Positions 27,401 to 34,273 of a DNA stretch of 64,000 nucleotides are shown one piece after another. Position 1 is the stretch's first letter. Every line of letters starts with the position of its first letter. Where the stretch lies: assembly GCF_021233415.1 (NCBI RefSeq), contig NZ_CP089466.1:1178001-1242000 (forward strand), in the 5' to 3' direction. The notes beneath the pieces were generated by a model, which made no database searches, was not told where the DNA came from, and was given only the letters and a program-made list of their open reading frames with translations. The position numbers and the translations under genes are program-made. The DNA is from Halobacterium litoreum. GTDB lineage: Archaea > Halobacteriota > Halobacteria > Halobacteriales > Halobacteriaceae.

Positions 27401-28220
27401 CGTCGTCGGTCGTCCCGCTCGCGTCGATGGTGACGCTGTCGCCCTCCTCCGTGGTGTCGGGCGCCGTCACGCTCGCGGACGGCGGCGTCTCCAGACACGG
27501 CCCGCTGTGGACGAACGCGCGACGGTCCATGTCGAGGCCGGTCTCCGAGCCGTCCGCGCCGACCAGCGTCCAACTGTCGACGCGCGTCTCCTCCGTGCCC
27601 GAGTAGCCCCAGTCGCCCCAGTGCGCGGCGTCCTCGTTGAAGCCGGGCGTGATTTCGATGGCGCCGTCCAGGTCGCCGACGCCGCGGAACGCGCCGCCGT
27701 CGGTGCGGTTCGGCCCCCACTTCCAGTCGATGGTCGCGGACTCCCCGCCGAGGCTCCAGTCGTCGTCCCGCTCCGGGTAGCGGTCGTCCTGTACGACCCA
27801 CTCGCCGCCCGCCGGCAGGTCGTCGAAGGACATCGTCAGCGTGCTCCCGCCGTCCTCGTCGCCGAGGCGGTCGTGGAGGAACACGGCGCTCGCGCCCTCA
27901 GACCCCTCGTAGAAGAACAGCACGCTCCCCGACGTCTCCTGGTACTCCGTCGTGCCGTAGGAGCTGTACGTCAGCGCGAACGGGTTCCCCGTGATGTCCG
28001 GGTAGGGGTTCCGGTAGTCGTAGAACTCGGTGACGTTCTGGCCGGTGTCCGTCACCGGACTCACCGTCGCGCACGTCGTCCCCTGCGCGACGGCGTACGT
28101 CGACGCCTGCATCGCCGACGACGACCCGCTGAACGACACGACGCCGACTATCGGCGCCGCGACGACGAACGATACCACTGCCACGACTGCGGCCACCCGG
28201 GAGAGCGAGGACTCGGGCAT
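24444..28220 (-). CDS. Large surface protein: eight PKD domains, CARDB-like domains, PGF-CTERM anchor
   Basis: 1258 residues. A signal peptide is followed by a unique N-terminal domain (to about 240) and eight PKD repeats of about 85-90 residues (245-955), each with a YxWDFDGDGxxD core. Then come a Gly/Asn/Ser-rich linker (958-1027), two CARDB-like beta-sandwich domains (1028-1215), a Thr/Ser-rich stalk and a C-terminal PGFG-helix-Arg tail, the PGF-CTERM archaeosortase signal. The ATG at 28220 is chosen because it is 27 nt from the promoter; an ATG at 28226 is possible. It is likely an S-layer-associated adhesin or carbohydrate-binding protein. Confidence 0.88.
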   Translation of the reverse strand: MPESSLSRVAAVVAVVSFVVAAPIVGVVSFSGSSSAMQASTYAVAQGTTCATVSPVTDTGQNVTEFYDYRNPYPDITGNPFALTYSSYGTTEYQETSGSVLFFYEGSEGASAVFLHDRLGDEDGGSTLTMSFDDLPAGGEWVVQDDRYPERDDDWSLGGESATIDWKWGPNRTDGGAFRGVGDLDGAIEITPGFNEDAAHWGDWGYSGTEETRVDSWTLVGADGSETGLDMDRRAFVHSGPCLETPPSASVTAPDTTEEGDSVTIDASGTTDDEAVGGYEWDFDGDGETDRVTEDPAVSRSFEEAGNYTVSVTAFDTYGNADTASTTIEVTVPQTPPDAVLDAPDTAVVNETVTLDASDSTDEGRITEYRWDFDGDGTVDLNTTDAEVEHAYTEPGDVTTVVTVVDDAGAVDAATADVEVLAPNRPPNASLDAPAAVLEDETVTLDATGSTDDRGIETYEWDFDGDGEEDAQTDEPTIDHTYEEPGNYTPTVQVVDEADEIDTATAEIEVVPVDDPPSAELDAPETATVGQPATFDASDSDDEEGIDSYRWDFDGDGQVDATTAGPTTEYAYTQTGTVDATVTVVDTGGQTANASATVEVLPPDDPPTAALSAPANATVDEDVVFDASNSSDDRGVEVYRWDFDGDGEVDDETDDPAVAHEYEGAGTYTATVTVVDTGGQTATASATVTVTGPPNADLAVPETAFVNETVTLDAGGSTDEGRITEYRWDFDGDDEVDSTTSSPTTTHVYNETDDYDVGVTVVDDDGNTDTVYEELEVDEREFPPTAALSAPSRVTVDEPFTLDASASSDEDGSIETYEWDFDGDGDTDEETDEPTVEYAYDDLGDVSPSVTVVDDDGLESTASATVTVGEPLPLDAEFAVETRDPTAGQSVSFDASASTPVADITSYSWTFGDGASASGQQPTHTYDSSGSYTVTLEVQNESGATATATQTVTVAARSSGGGGNNGGGGNNGGGGNNGGGGNSGGGGNPGGGNSGGGGSPGGGGSPGGGSSGGGSSGGGNSGGSSPPADTGDPEIGPANVTVEDRTLLVGDSIVVEATVSNTGDAPGTKTVEFEVEGDQITSREVPLDPNETRTVTFTHRFTTPGNKTIEVDEGEKQYITVEPRVPNISVDSVDAGEQPVAAGEAFTLTAVVSNTGDAEGSERVQLELFGEVVAVENVSVAPGETRRVEFTRSIQAPGDYEASVGNASVSIRVASDDTATTESTTTTSSSGDGVPGFGVAVALVAVLVAALAAARRET
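25290..25343. repeat. 18-bp tandem units encoding GGGGNN
   Basis: Three near-identical 18-bp units beginning at 25290, 25308 and 25326 encode repeated Gly4-Asn2 in the linker of the PKD protein. It is coding microsatellite-like DNA, prone to length change. Confidence 0.75.
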
Positions 28221-28247
28221 TGCCATGCGAGTCGCCGCCTGTCGTCC

Positions 28248-28255
28248 TTTGTTAT
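28248..28255 (-). promoter_or_regulatory. ATAACAAA promoter element
   Basis: Reverse-strand ATAACAAA ends 27 nt before the ATG at 28220 and 21 nt before the alternative ATG at 28226, favouring 28220 as the start of the PKD protein. Confidence 0.6.
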
Positions 28256-28383
28256 GAGCGAGTTTCGCACCGCGTACCCGACGGAGCCGGCGCGACGCGC
28301 CGAAAATCAGTGCCCTGTGGCGCGCCCTCGGAAGCCGACGCTACCCGTCGATGAGGGGTGACAGCGACTCACACAGGAGATGG

Positions 28384-28391
28384 GTAACAAT
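28384..28391 (+). promoter_or_regulatory. GTAACAAT promoter element
   Basis: GTAACAAT, 43 nt before the ATG at 28435; a leader of about 17 nt is expected. Confidence 0.5.
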
Positions 28392-28434
28392 ACATCGGCT
28401 CCGCCTACTCCCGGAGCGACCCCCGCCAACTCCA

Positions 28435-29604
28435 ATGTACCGAGGCCACACCACCGCCGTCGTCGTGCCGGCGTACAACGAGGAACCGTTCGTCGCGGAC
28501 ACGATCGCGTCCGTCCCCGGCTTCGTCGACCGCGTCTACGTCGTCGACGACGGCTCGACGGACGGGACGTGGGACGAGATTCGGCGCGCCGCCGCGAGCG
28601 CCGACCAGCGCCCCGAAGCCACCGAGTTCGCGGAGCGCGTCGTCCCCATCCAGCACGACGCCAACCGCGGCGTCGGCGGCGCCATCAAGACCGGCTACCT
28701 GCGCGCGAGAACCGACCGAATCGAACTGACCGCGGTGATGGGCGCGGACGGCCAGATGGAACCCGAGATGCTCGGCGACCTCTTCGACCCAATCGTCGAG
28801 GGGCGGGCCGACTACACGAAGGGCAACCGCTTCCTGGGCGCGACCGACCGCGGCGACATGCCCGCCCACCGGTTCGTCGGGAACGCCGCGCTCGCCGCGC
28901 TCACGAAGGTCGCGAGCGGCTACTGGAGCGCTGGCGACCCGCAGAGCGGCTACACCGCCATCTCGCTGCGCGCGCTGGAGGCAGCCGACATCGACGGGAT
29001 GTACGAGTTCTACGGCTACTGCAACGACCTGCTCGTGAAACTGAACGTCGCCGAGATGCGCGTCGTCGACGTCCCGCGCCCCATCACGTACGGCGAGGAG
29101 GAGAGCCACATCAGGTACCGGAGTTACGTCCCGCGGGTCTCCGCGATGCTCGCGCGGAACTTCGGCTGGCGGCTCGGCCGGAAGTACCTCGTCTACGACT
29201 TCCACCCGCTCGTCGGTGCGTACGCGGCGGGCGCCGTCGCCTCGACCGCGGGCGCCCTCGGCCTGCTGTGGGCGCTGCCCGGCGTCGGGTCGTTCGCCAC
29301 GCCCGTGGCGCGCGGCGCAATCGCGCTCGCCTTCCTCCTGCTCGGCGCGCTCGCGTTCGTCGCCGCGATGACGATGGACATGCACGCCAACGCCCACCTC
29401 AGCGACAGCGACGACCCCTACGGCCGCGACGCACAGCGAGCGCGCGGGAACCGCGACACGGACGCCGTGCAGGTCGAACTCCCCGCCGCCGAGTGGTCGT
29501 CGCTGCTCGACGATGCGTCACCGAACGGGGACGCACCGGAGGCCGCGCGCCGGCTCCGCGAACGCCTCCGCGACCGCGTCGCCGAACCCGACCGCGCGGA
29601 CTGA
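28435..29604 (+). CDS. Glycosyltransferase family 2, dolichyl-phosphate-sugar synthase-like, membrane-anchored
   Basis: 389 residues. The GT2 domain has VVVPAYNEEPFVADTI at residues 9-24, VVDDGSTDGTW (DD motif), MGADGQMEPEML (DxD-like) and SGYTAIS. Two C-terminal helices (about 255-275 and 285-310) and a charged cytoplasmic tail follow. The start at 28435 is used because an open frame upstream would run across the promoter element. It probably loads a sugar on a polyprenyl/dolichyl phosphate for N-glycosylation or polymer assembly. Confidence 0.9.
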   Translation: MYRGHTTAVVVPAYNEEPFVADTIASVPGFVDRVYVVDDGSTDGTWDEIRRAAASADQRPEATEFAERVVPIQHDANRGVGGAIKTGYLRARTDRIELTAVMGADGQMEPEMLGDLFDPIVEGRADYTKGNRFLGATDRGDMPAHRFVGNAALAALTKVASGYWSAGDPQSGYTAISLRALEAADIDGMYEFYGYCNDLLVKLNVAEMRVVDVPRPITYGEEESHIRYRSYVPRVSAMLARNFGWRLGRKYLVYDFHPLVGAYAAGAVASTAGALGLLWALPGVGSFATPVARGAIALAFLLLGALAFVAAMTMDMHANAHLSDSDDPYGRDAQRARGNRDTDAVQVELPAAEWSSLLDDASPNGDAPEAARRLRERLRDRVAEPDRAD

Positions 29605-29619
29605 CGCGGTACGCGGACA

Positions 29620-29627
29620 CTAACTAA
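29620..29627 (+). promoter_or_regulatory. TATA-position element CTAACTAA
   Basis: CTAACTAA ends 26 nt before the glmM ATG at 29654, a variant of the TAACAA element at the leaderless spacing. Confidence 0.5.
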
Positions 29628-29653
29628 CTGGGTCGCTAGCGCCGGTTTCGACC

Positions 29654-31000
29654 ATGTTCGGTACGAGCGGCATCCGCGGCGAGTTCGGGACCGACGTGAC
29701 GGCGGGGCTCGCGCTCCGCGTCGGCCGCGCCGTCGCCTCGGAGGGCTGCGAGCGCGTCGTCGTCGGGCGCGACCCGCGGAAGACCGGGCCCGTGCTCGTC
29801 GACGCCGTCTCCGCGGGGCTCCGGGAGTGTGGCGCCGACGTGGTGCGCGTCGGCGAGGTGCCGACGCCGACGGTCGCGCGGTCGGTCGAGTGGTACGACG
29901 CGGACGCCGGTATCGCGGTGACGGCGTCCCACAACCCGCCCGCGGACAACGGCCTGAAACTCTGGAGCGCGGACGGCTCTGCGGTCGTCGGCGACGAGCA
30001 GGCGGCCGTCGCGGAGCGACTGGAGCGAGACGACTTCCGCCCCCGGCGGTGGGGCGAAATCGGCGGTTCGCGGACGGTGGCGTCGGCGTACCGTCGCCAC
30101 GTCGCCGCTATCGCTGACGCCGTCACGGTCGACCCGCCGCTCGCCGTCACCGTCGACGTGGGTCACGGGAGCGGCCGCCTCTCGGCGACCGCGCTCCGCA
30201 AACTCGGCTGCGAGGTGGAGACGATGAACGCGCTCCCGGACGGCTCGTTCCCGGCGCGCCCGAGCGAACCGACCGCCGAGAACTGCGAGCGCCTCCGGCG
30301 CGTCGTCGCGCAGACGGACGCCGACTTCGGGGTCGCCCACGACGGCGACGCGGACCGCGCGCTCGCCGTCACCGAGTCCGGGCGGTTCGTCTCCGGGGAC
30401 GTGTTGCTCGCGCTGTTCGCGCGCCGAGAGGCCGGTCCGGGCGACCGAGTCGCGGTCCCAATCGACACGAGCGTCGCGGTGCGCGACGAACTCGCGGCGG
30501 TCGGCGCGTCCACGACGTTCACGAAGGTCGGGGACGGCCACGTCGCCGCGCGCACCGCCGACGACGACGTGGTGTTCGGCGGCGAGCCGAGCGGCGCGTG
30601 GATTTTCCCGGCCCTGTCGCGGTGCCCGGACGGCCCGCTCGCCGCCGCGAAACTCGCCGCGCTGGTCGCCGACCACGGCTCGCTGGACGCGCTCGTCGAG
30701 GACGTGAGCTCGGTGCCGATTCGCCGCGAGAGCGTGCGGACCGACGCGAAACGCGACGTCGTCGAGCGCGTGCGCGGCCTCGTCGCCGACCGGTACGCGA
30801 ACGTCACGAGCGTCGACGGCGTCCGCGTCGACGAGGACGACGGCTGGTTCCTCGTGCGGGCCAGCGGTACCCAGCCTCTCGTCCGCGTCACCGCCGAGGC
30901 GCGGGACAGCGACCGGATGCGTGCGCTGTTCGACAGCGCCCGCGACCTGGTGTCGACGGCGGCGCGGTCGGTCGGCGCGGAGACCGAACTCGCCGGCTAG
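29654..31000 (+). CDS. glmM: Phosphoglucosamine/phosphohexomutase (GlmM)
   Basis: 448 residues, full length for the family. Active-site phosphoserine S92 in TASHNPP, the metal loop DGDADR near residue 234, the sugar-binding loop GGEPSGAW near 313, and the phosphate-binding RASGTQPLVR at about 405 are all present. It converts glucosamine-6-phosphate to glucosamine-1-phosphate (and possibly other hexoses). It is followed by glmU with glmS close by, so the locus supplies UDP-GlcNAc to the glycan genes upstream. Confidence 0.92.
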   Translation: MFGTSGIRGEFGTDVTAGLALRVGRAVASEGCERVVVGRDPRKTGPVLVDAVSAGLRECGADVVRVGEVPTPTVARSVEWYDADAGIAVTASHNPPADNGLKLWSADGSAVVGDEQAAVAERLERDDFRPRRWGEIGGSRTVASAYRRHVAAIADAVTVDPPLAVTVDVGHGSGRLSATALRKLGCEVETMNALPDGSFPARPSEPTAENCERLRRVVAQTDADFGVAHDGDADRALAVTESGRFVSGDVLLALFARREAGPGDRVAVPIDTSVAVRDELAAVGASTTFTKVGDGHVAARTADDDVVFGGEPSGAWIFPALSRCPDGPLAAAKLAALVADHGSLDALVEDVSSVPIRRESVRTDAKRDVVERVRGLVADRYANVTSVDGVRVDEDDGWFLVRASGTQPLVRVTAEARDSDRMRALFDSARDLVSTAARSVGAETELAG

Positions 31001-31007
31001 CCGGCAG

Positions 31008-31015
31008 GTAACAAG
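31008..31015 (+). promoter_or_regulatory. GTAACAAG promoter element
   Basis: GTAACAAG ends 28 nt before the ATG at 31044 and 22 nt before the GTG at 31038, favouring the ATG as the glmU start. Confidence 0.5.
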
Positions 31016-31043
31016 GCACTAGGTTCGCGTCGGAGGCGTGCGT

Positions 31044-32114
31044 ATGCAAGCAGTGATTCTCGCGGCCGGCAGGGGACGACGCATGGCGCCGCTGTCGTCG
31101 GTCGCGCCGAAACCGATGCTACCGGTGGCCGACCGCCCGCTCGCGGCGCACGTCGCTGACGCGGCGGTCGCCGCGGGCGCCGACGAACTCGTGTTCGTGG
31201 TGGGATACGGCGCCGAACACGTCCGCGCGTACTTCGGCGACCGGTACGACGGCGTGCCCGTGGCGTACGCCGAACAGGAGACCCAGTCGGGCACCGCGGA
31301 CGCGGTGCGCGCGGCCCGCGAGCGCCTCGACGGCCGGTTCGCGGTGCTGAACGGCGACAACGTCTTCGACGCCGCGAGCGTCAGCGAGTTGTTCGCGCAC
31401 GACGCCGCGGTCGCCGCCCACCGGGTGCCCGACCCCTCCGAGTACGGCGTGCTCTCCACCGAGGACGGGGTGGCGACGGGCATCGTGGAGAAGCCCGACG
31501 ACCCGCCGACCGACCTCGCGAACGCCGGCGCGTACGTCTTCCCCGAGTCGGCGCTCGACGACCTCGACGTCCCCGCGAGCGAGCGCGGCGAGCGCGAACT
31601 CACGGACGTCCTCGCGGCGGTCGTCGCGCGCCGCGACGTGGCGGTCGTCGCGACCGAGGAGTGGCGCGACGTGGCGCGACCGTCGGACCTGCTGGCGGCC
31701 AACGACCGCGCGCTCGAAGCGCTCGAACCGCGGACCGAGGCCGTCCCGCCGACGGCGACGGCGCGGGGGACGGTGCGGGTCGCGGACGGCGCCACCGTCG
31801 AACCGCGCGCCCGCCTCGACGGCCCCGTGTTCGTCGCGGACGGCGCGACCGTCGGACGGAACGCCGTCCTCGAGGGACCCGTCGTCGTCGGGCCGGGCGC
31901 GCGCATCGGCGCCGACGCGACCGTCTCCTCGGTCGTCCTCCTCGCGGACGCGGCGGTCGGCGCGGACGGGAGCGTCCGGGGTGCGGTCGTCGGTCCGGAC
32001 TGTAGCGTGGCGACGGGCGCGCGACTCGCGGGCGTCTCCGGCGAGACGAGGACGAGCGCGGCCGCCGTCGTCGCCGCCGACGCGTCGCTCGGCGGCGGGC
32101 TCCGATACCGGTGA
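31044..32114 (+). CDS. glmU: Sugar-1-phosphate nucleotidylyltransferase with hexapeptide tail (GlmU-like)
   Basis: 356 residues. The N-terminal nucleotidyltransferase domain is complete: LAAGRGRRM at residues 6-14, KPMLPV, QSGTADAV near 78, and NGDN. The C-terminal hexapeptide region (from about 240) is short and rich in VxDGAxV repeats. Start at ATG 31044, with GTG 31038 as alternative. It likely makes UDP-GlcNAc or another NDP-sugar. Acetyltransferase capacity is less certain because the beta-helix is short; a paralogue at 32894-33934 may supply it. Confidence 0.88.
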   Translation: MQAVILAAGRGRRMAPLSSVAPKPMLPVADRPLAAHVADAAVAAGADELVFVVGYGAEHVRAYFGDRYDGVPVAYAEQETQSGTADAVRAARERLDGRFAVLNGDNVFDAASVSELFAHDAAVAAHRVPDPSEYGVLSTEDGVATGIVEKPDDPPTDLANAGAYVFPESALDDLDVPASERGERELTDVLAAVVARRDVAVVATEEWRDVARPSDLLAANDRALEALEPRTEAVPPTATARGTVRVADGATVEPRARLDGPVFVADGATVGRNAVLEGPVVVGPGARIGADATVSSVVLLADAAVGADGSVRGAVVGPDCSVATGARLAGVSGETRTSAAAVVAADASLGGGLRYR

Positions 32115-32141
32115 GGAGGGGGTGCGGACGGCCGTCGCGGA

Positions 32142-32780
32142 CTACCGTTCCTGTTCGGCGCGCGACTCGACGTAGGAGCGATAGGAGACGGCGAGCGCCG
32201 CCACGAGGAACACGCCGACGGTCGCCGTCGCGACGGCGTGTGCGCTCGCCATCTGCGCCGCGAAGAACAGCACGGCGAACGCGACGTAGCCGCCGACGTG
32301 GGCCGTCGGGAACGCCACGTCCTCTTCCTCCTCGGCGTCCACGTTCAGGTACTCGTACAGCGGTTCGACGTTCGGGCCGGGGTCGATGCGGCCGCGGTCC
32401 TGGTTGAAGTCGACGACGCCCGCGTCGTCCATCTTCGGCAGGTGACACTGGTAGAGGCCGATGTAGACGCGTTTGCGCTGCTGGGCGTTCAACTGCTGGA
32501 CCGTCGTGTCGTTCTCGATGGCGGCGATGTGCTCGGCGAGTTCGCCGATGGTGATGGTGTCTTCCGTCTCCCGGAGGTACTCCAGGACGAGCCGCCGTCG
32601 TCGGTTCTTCAGAATCTCGAAGGTGACGTCCAGCGGGAGTTCCTCCCGCTGGTCGTCTGCCTCCTCGTCGCCGTCGGTTGATGGCTGGGGGAGGCTGTCA
32701 GGTTCCCTCGCGACGGGCTCCGATGGCCCGGTGTCCGATTGACTCCCCGATTCTCCGCCTGTGTGGGTTCCCTCTAGCAT
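32142..32780 (-). CDS. Membrane-anchored HTH regulator (DUF7344-like)
   Basis: 212 residues. After an acidic low-complexity N terminus, a winged-helix domain (about 55-150) contains LKNRRRRLVLEYL, ITIGELAEHIA and RKRVYIGLYQCHLPKMDDAGVV, the haloarchaeal DUF7344 pattern. Two C-terminal transmembrane helices anchor it (about 160-205). ATG 32780 is chosen because GTAACGAA lies 28 nt upstream; longer in-frame starts would cross that promoter. It is convergent with glmU. It may sense the envelope and regulate nearby genes. Confidence 0.8.
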   Translation of the reverse strand: MLEGTHTGGESGSQSDTGPSEPVAREPDSLPQPSTDGDEEADDQREELPLDVTFEILKNRRRRLVLEYLRETEDTITIGELAEHIAAIENDTTVQQLNAQQRKRVYIGLYQCHLPKMDDAGVVDFNQDRGRIDPGPNVEPLYEYLNVDAEEEEDVAFPTAHVGGYVAFAVLFFAAQMASAHAVATATVGVFLVAALAVSYRSYVESRAEQER

Positions 32781-32808
32781 CGTTGTGGTCTTCGTGTACC
32801 GCGTGTCG

Positions 32809-32816
32809 TTCGTTAC
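32809..32816 (-). promoter_or_regulatory. TATA-position element GTAACGAA
   Basis: Reverse-strand GTAACGAA ends 28 nt before the ATG at 32780 of the HTH regulator, identical to the element of the acyltransferase at 9547. Confidence 0.5.
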
Positions 32817-32893
32817 CGATTCGCTTCCGTCAGACGCCCGTGTGTCACGCGTCATCTCGCGGGCGCCGTCCCCCCGCTCGGATTGCTGACTCG

Positions 32894-33934
32894 TCACAAC
32901 CCCCGGTCCCGGGTGAGGACTTCCCCCGGTTTCGTGGACGCGCCCGCTGCGAGCGTGACGCCCGCGTCGAGGCACGTCCCGATGCCCAACTTCGCTCCCG
33001 CCCCGACGACCGCGCCGAACTTCCGACGGCCCGTGGACACCCGGTCGCCGTCGTGGGCGACCCGCACGGGTTCGTCGTCGTGTCGCAGGTTCGCAACCTG
33101 CGTGCCGGCCCCGAGATTCGCACCGGGGCCGACCACGCTGTCCCCCACGTAGGTGAGGTGTGGAGCGCGCGCGTCGTCGAGGAGGACGCTGTTTTTCACT
33201 TCCACCGCGTGACCGATTCGGACTTCCCGGCCCAGAAAGGTACGTCCTCTAACATAAGCGTTTGGTCCGACTCGAACACCCGGCGAGAGGTACGCTGGCC
33301 CCTCCACGACGCACCCGGACTCCACGACGGCGCCCGGTTCGACCACGACGTCCCCCCGAATCTCGGCCGACCCGTGGACATCGCCGCGGACCGAGCGGGA
33401 CTGCTCGTCGAGGACGACGCCGTTCGCCTCCAGTAGGTTCCACGGGCGGCGCACGTCGAACCCGAACGGACAGTCAACGGGCTCGGGGTGTTCGAGCGCG
33501 TCCGCGAGTTTCGGGACGGACGCCGCCCGTCGCGCGCGCTCGACAGACACCGAGAACGCGAGCGGCGGGCGTTCGACGGCCTCGTCGCCCGTCCGGACTG
33601 CGGCCGCGGGCCGCGCCGCCGCGACGCGCCGAATCGTCTCGCCGGCCAGCACCGCCGTCGCGAGCGCCACGACCACGCGGTCGTCCGACTCGTGTCCGCG
33701 TGGTGATATTTTCCCCAGGTCGGCTGCGACCTCGTCCACGACGTCCGCCGCGGTTCCCCACTCGCTAACGTCGGCCGCGTCGGTCACGACCGCGAGTTCG
33801 TCCACGCCCGCGGCGACCATCGCGTCCGCGGCGCGCTCGACCGCGGGGGCGCCCGCAACCGGATACAGCGCCGCCGAACGCGCCGGTTCGACCCGGGGCG
33901 ACAGTTCGCTCGGCGTCCACAGCACTCCCAACAT
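32894..33934 (-). CDS. GlmU-like acetyltransferase with degenerate nucleotidyltransferase domain
   Basis: 346 residues. The N-terminal ~165 residues recall a nucleotidyltransferase (YPVAGAPAVERAADAMVAAGVDELAVVT) but lack the glycine-rich LAAGxGxRM loop and the SGTA motif. The linker FDVRRPWNLLEANGVVL is the usual junction to the beta-helix. The C-terminal half is a full hexapeptide helix (VEPGAVVESGCVV...KNSVLLDDARAPHLTYVGDSVVGPGANLGAGT) with the GlmU acetyltransferase-like loop. It probably acetylates glucosamine-1-phosphate, complementing the gene at 31044. ATG 33934; a TTG at 33943 is also in frame. Confidence 0.82.
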   Translation of the reverse strand: MLGVLWTPSELSPRVEPARSAALYPVAGAPAVERAADAMVAAGVDELAVVTDAADVSEWGTAADVVDEVAADLGKISPRGHESDDRVVVALATAVLAGETIRRVAAARPAAAVRTGDEAVERPPLAFSVSVERARRAASVPKLADALEHPEPVDCPFGFDVRRPWNLLEANGVVLDEQSRSVRGDVHGSAEIRGDVVVEPGAVVESGCVVEGPAYLSPGVRVGPNAYVRGRTFLGREVRIGHAVEVKNSVLLDDARAPHLTYVGDSVVGPGANLGAGTQVANLRHDDEPVRVAHDGDRVSTGRRKFGAVVGAGAKLGIGTCLDAGVTLAAGASTKPGEVLTRDRGL

Positions 33935-33963
33935 GTCCGTCAATCAGACATCATTCGACGTGC

Positions 33964-33971
33964 TTAGTTAC
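33964..33971 (-). promoter_or_regulatory. TATA-position element GTAACTAA
   Basis: Reverse-strand GTAACTAA ends 29 nt before the ATG at 33934 of the GlmU-like gene. Confidence 0.45.
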
Positions 33972-34094
33972 CCGTCGGCTACGCGGCGCTAAGCCCTTCC
34001 AAACAGCGAGTAACGGTTCGCACCGCGGGACACTCGACGCCGCGCCGGGTGGATGTTTCGGGGTAACGGCGGGGTGGGAGCCACCAACCGCCGA

Positions 34095-34102
34095 ATAACA
34101 AT
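34095..34102 (+). promoter_or_regulatory. ATAACAAT promoter element of glmS
   Basis: Perfect ATAACAAT. A transcription start about 26 nt downstream (near 34128) would leave an unusually long leader of about 146 nt before the glmS ATG at 34274. Confidence 0.55.
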
Positions 34103-34132
34103 GCCCGGATGAGCCGATTGGTGTACGTTACC

Positions 34133-34153
34133 TTGGACGGTAAGCGCGTCCAA
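34133..34153. repeat. Inverted repeat TTGGACG-N7-CGTCCAA at the glmS transcript start
   Basis: Perfect 7-bp arms (34133-34139 and 34147-34153) separated by 7 nt, just downstream of the predicted transcription start. It could be a leader hairpin or an operator. Confidence 0.6.
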
Positions 34154-34257
34154 AACCACAATGACCCCGAACACACCGAATCCCCGCACGGAACGGCCCC
34201 GGACGCGAAGCCACCAGCACCGGCCGCCACGGACGGCTCGCCGCCGTGCCCGCAACC

Positions 34258-34268
34258 CCCTCGGAGGG
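34258..34268 (+). promoter_or_regulatory. Shine-Dalgarno GGAGG in a small hairpin before glmS
   Basis: GGAGG at 34263-34267 is 6 nt before the ATG. CCCT at 34258-34261 can pair with AGGG at 34265-34268 (loop CGG), partly hiding it. A Shine-Dalgarno site is unusual in this window, where most transcripts look leaderless. Confidence 0.45.
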
Positions 34269-34273
34269 AACAG

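Larger units (their letters stand above)
33935..34273. other. 339-bp divergent intergenic region and glmS leader
   Basis: Holds the reverse promoter of the GlmU-like gene, the forward promoter ATAACAAT at 34095-34102, an inverted repeat at 34133-34153, and a Shine-Dalgarno-like GGAGG at 34263-34267 six nt before the glmS ATG. An in-frame open stretch from 34109 precedes glmS but its sequence is low-complexity and not GlmS-like. Confidence 0.6.

Noticed and set aside
24726-28200. Repeats of the PKD gene as a CRISPR array
   Set aside because: The repeats are about 255-270 bp, diverged and in frame with protein domains; no short identical repeats with spacers were seen.
24726-28361. A 1211-codon open frame antisense to the PKD protein
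   Set aside because: It mirrors a repetitive GC-rich gene; codons are rich in Arg/Val/Gly/Asp without any recognisable domain, and the reverse strand has a clear signal peptide, PKD domains and PGF-CTERM.
32781-32975. Longer N terminus for the membrane HTH regulator
   Set aside because: The extension would cross a TATA-position element (32809-32816) and is compositionally unlike the domain; the ATG at 32780 fits the promoter spacing.
34109-34273. Upstream in-frame start for glmS at 34109
   Set aside because: GlmS needs Cys as first residue after Met removal (MCGIT), so 34274 must be the start. The extra 55 residues are low-complexity and unlike GlmS.
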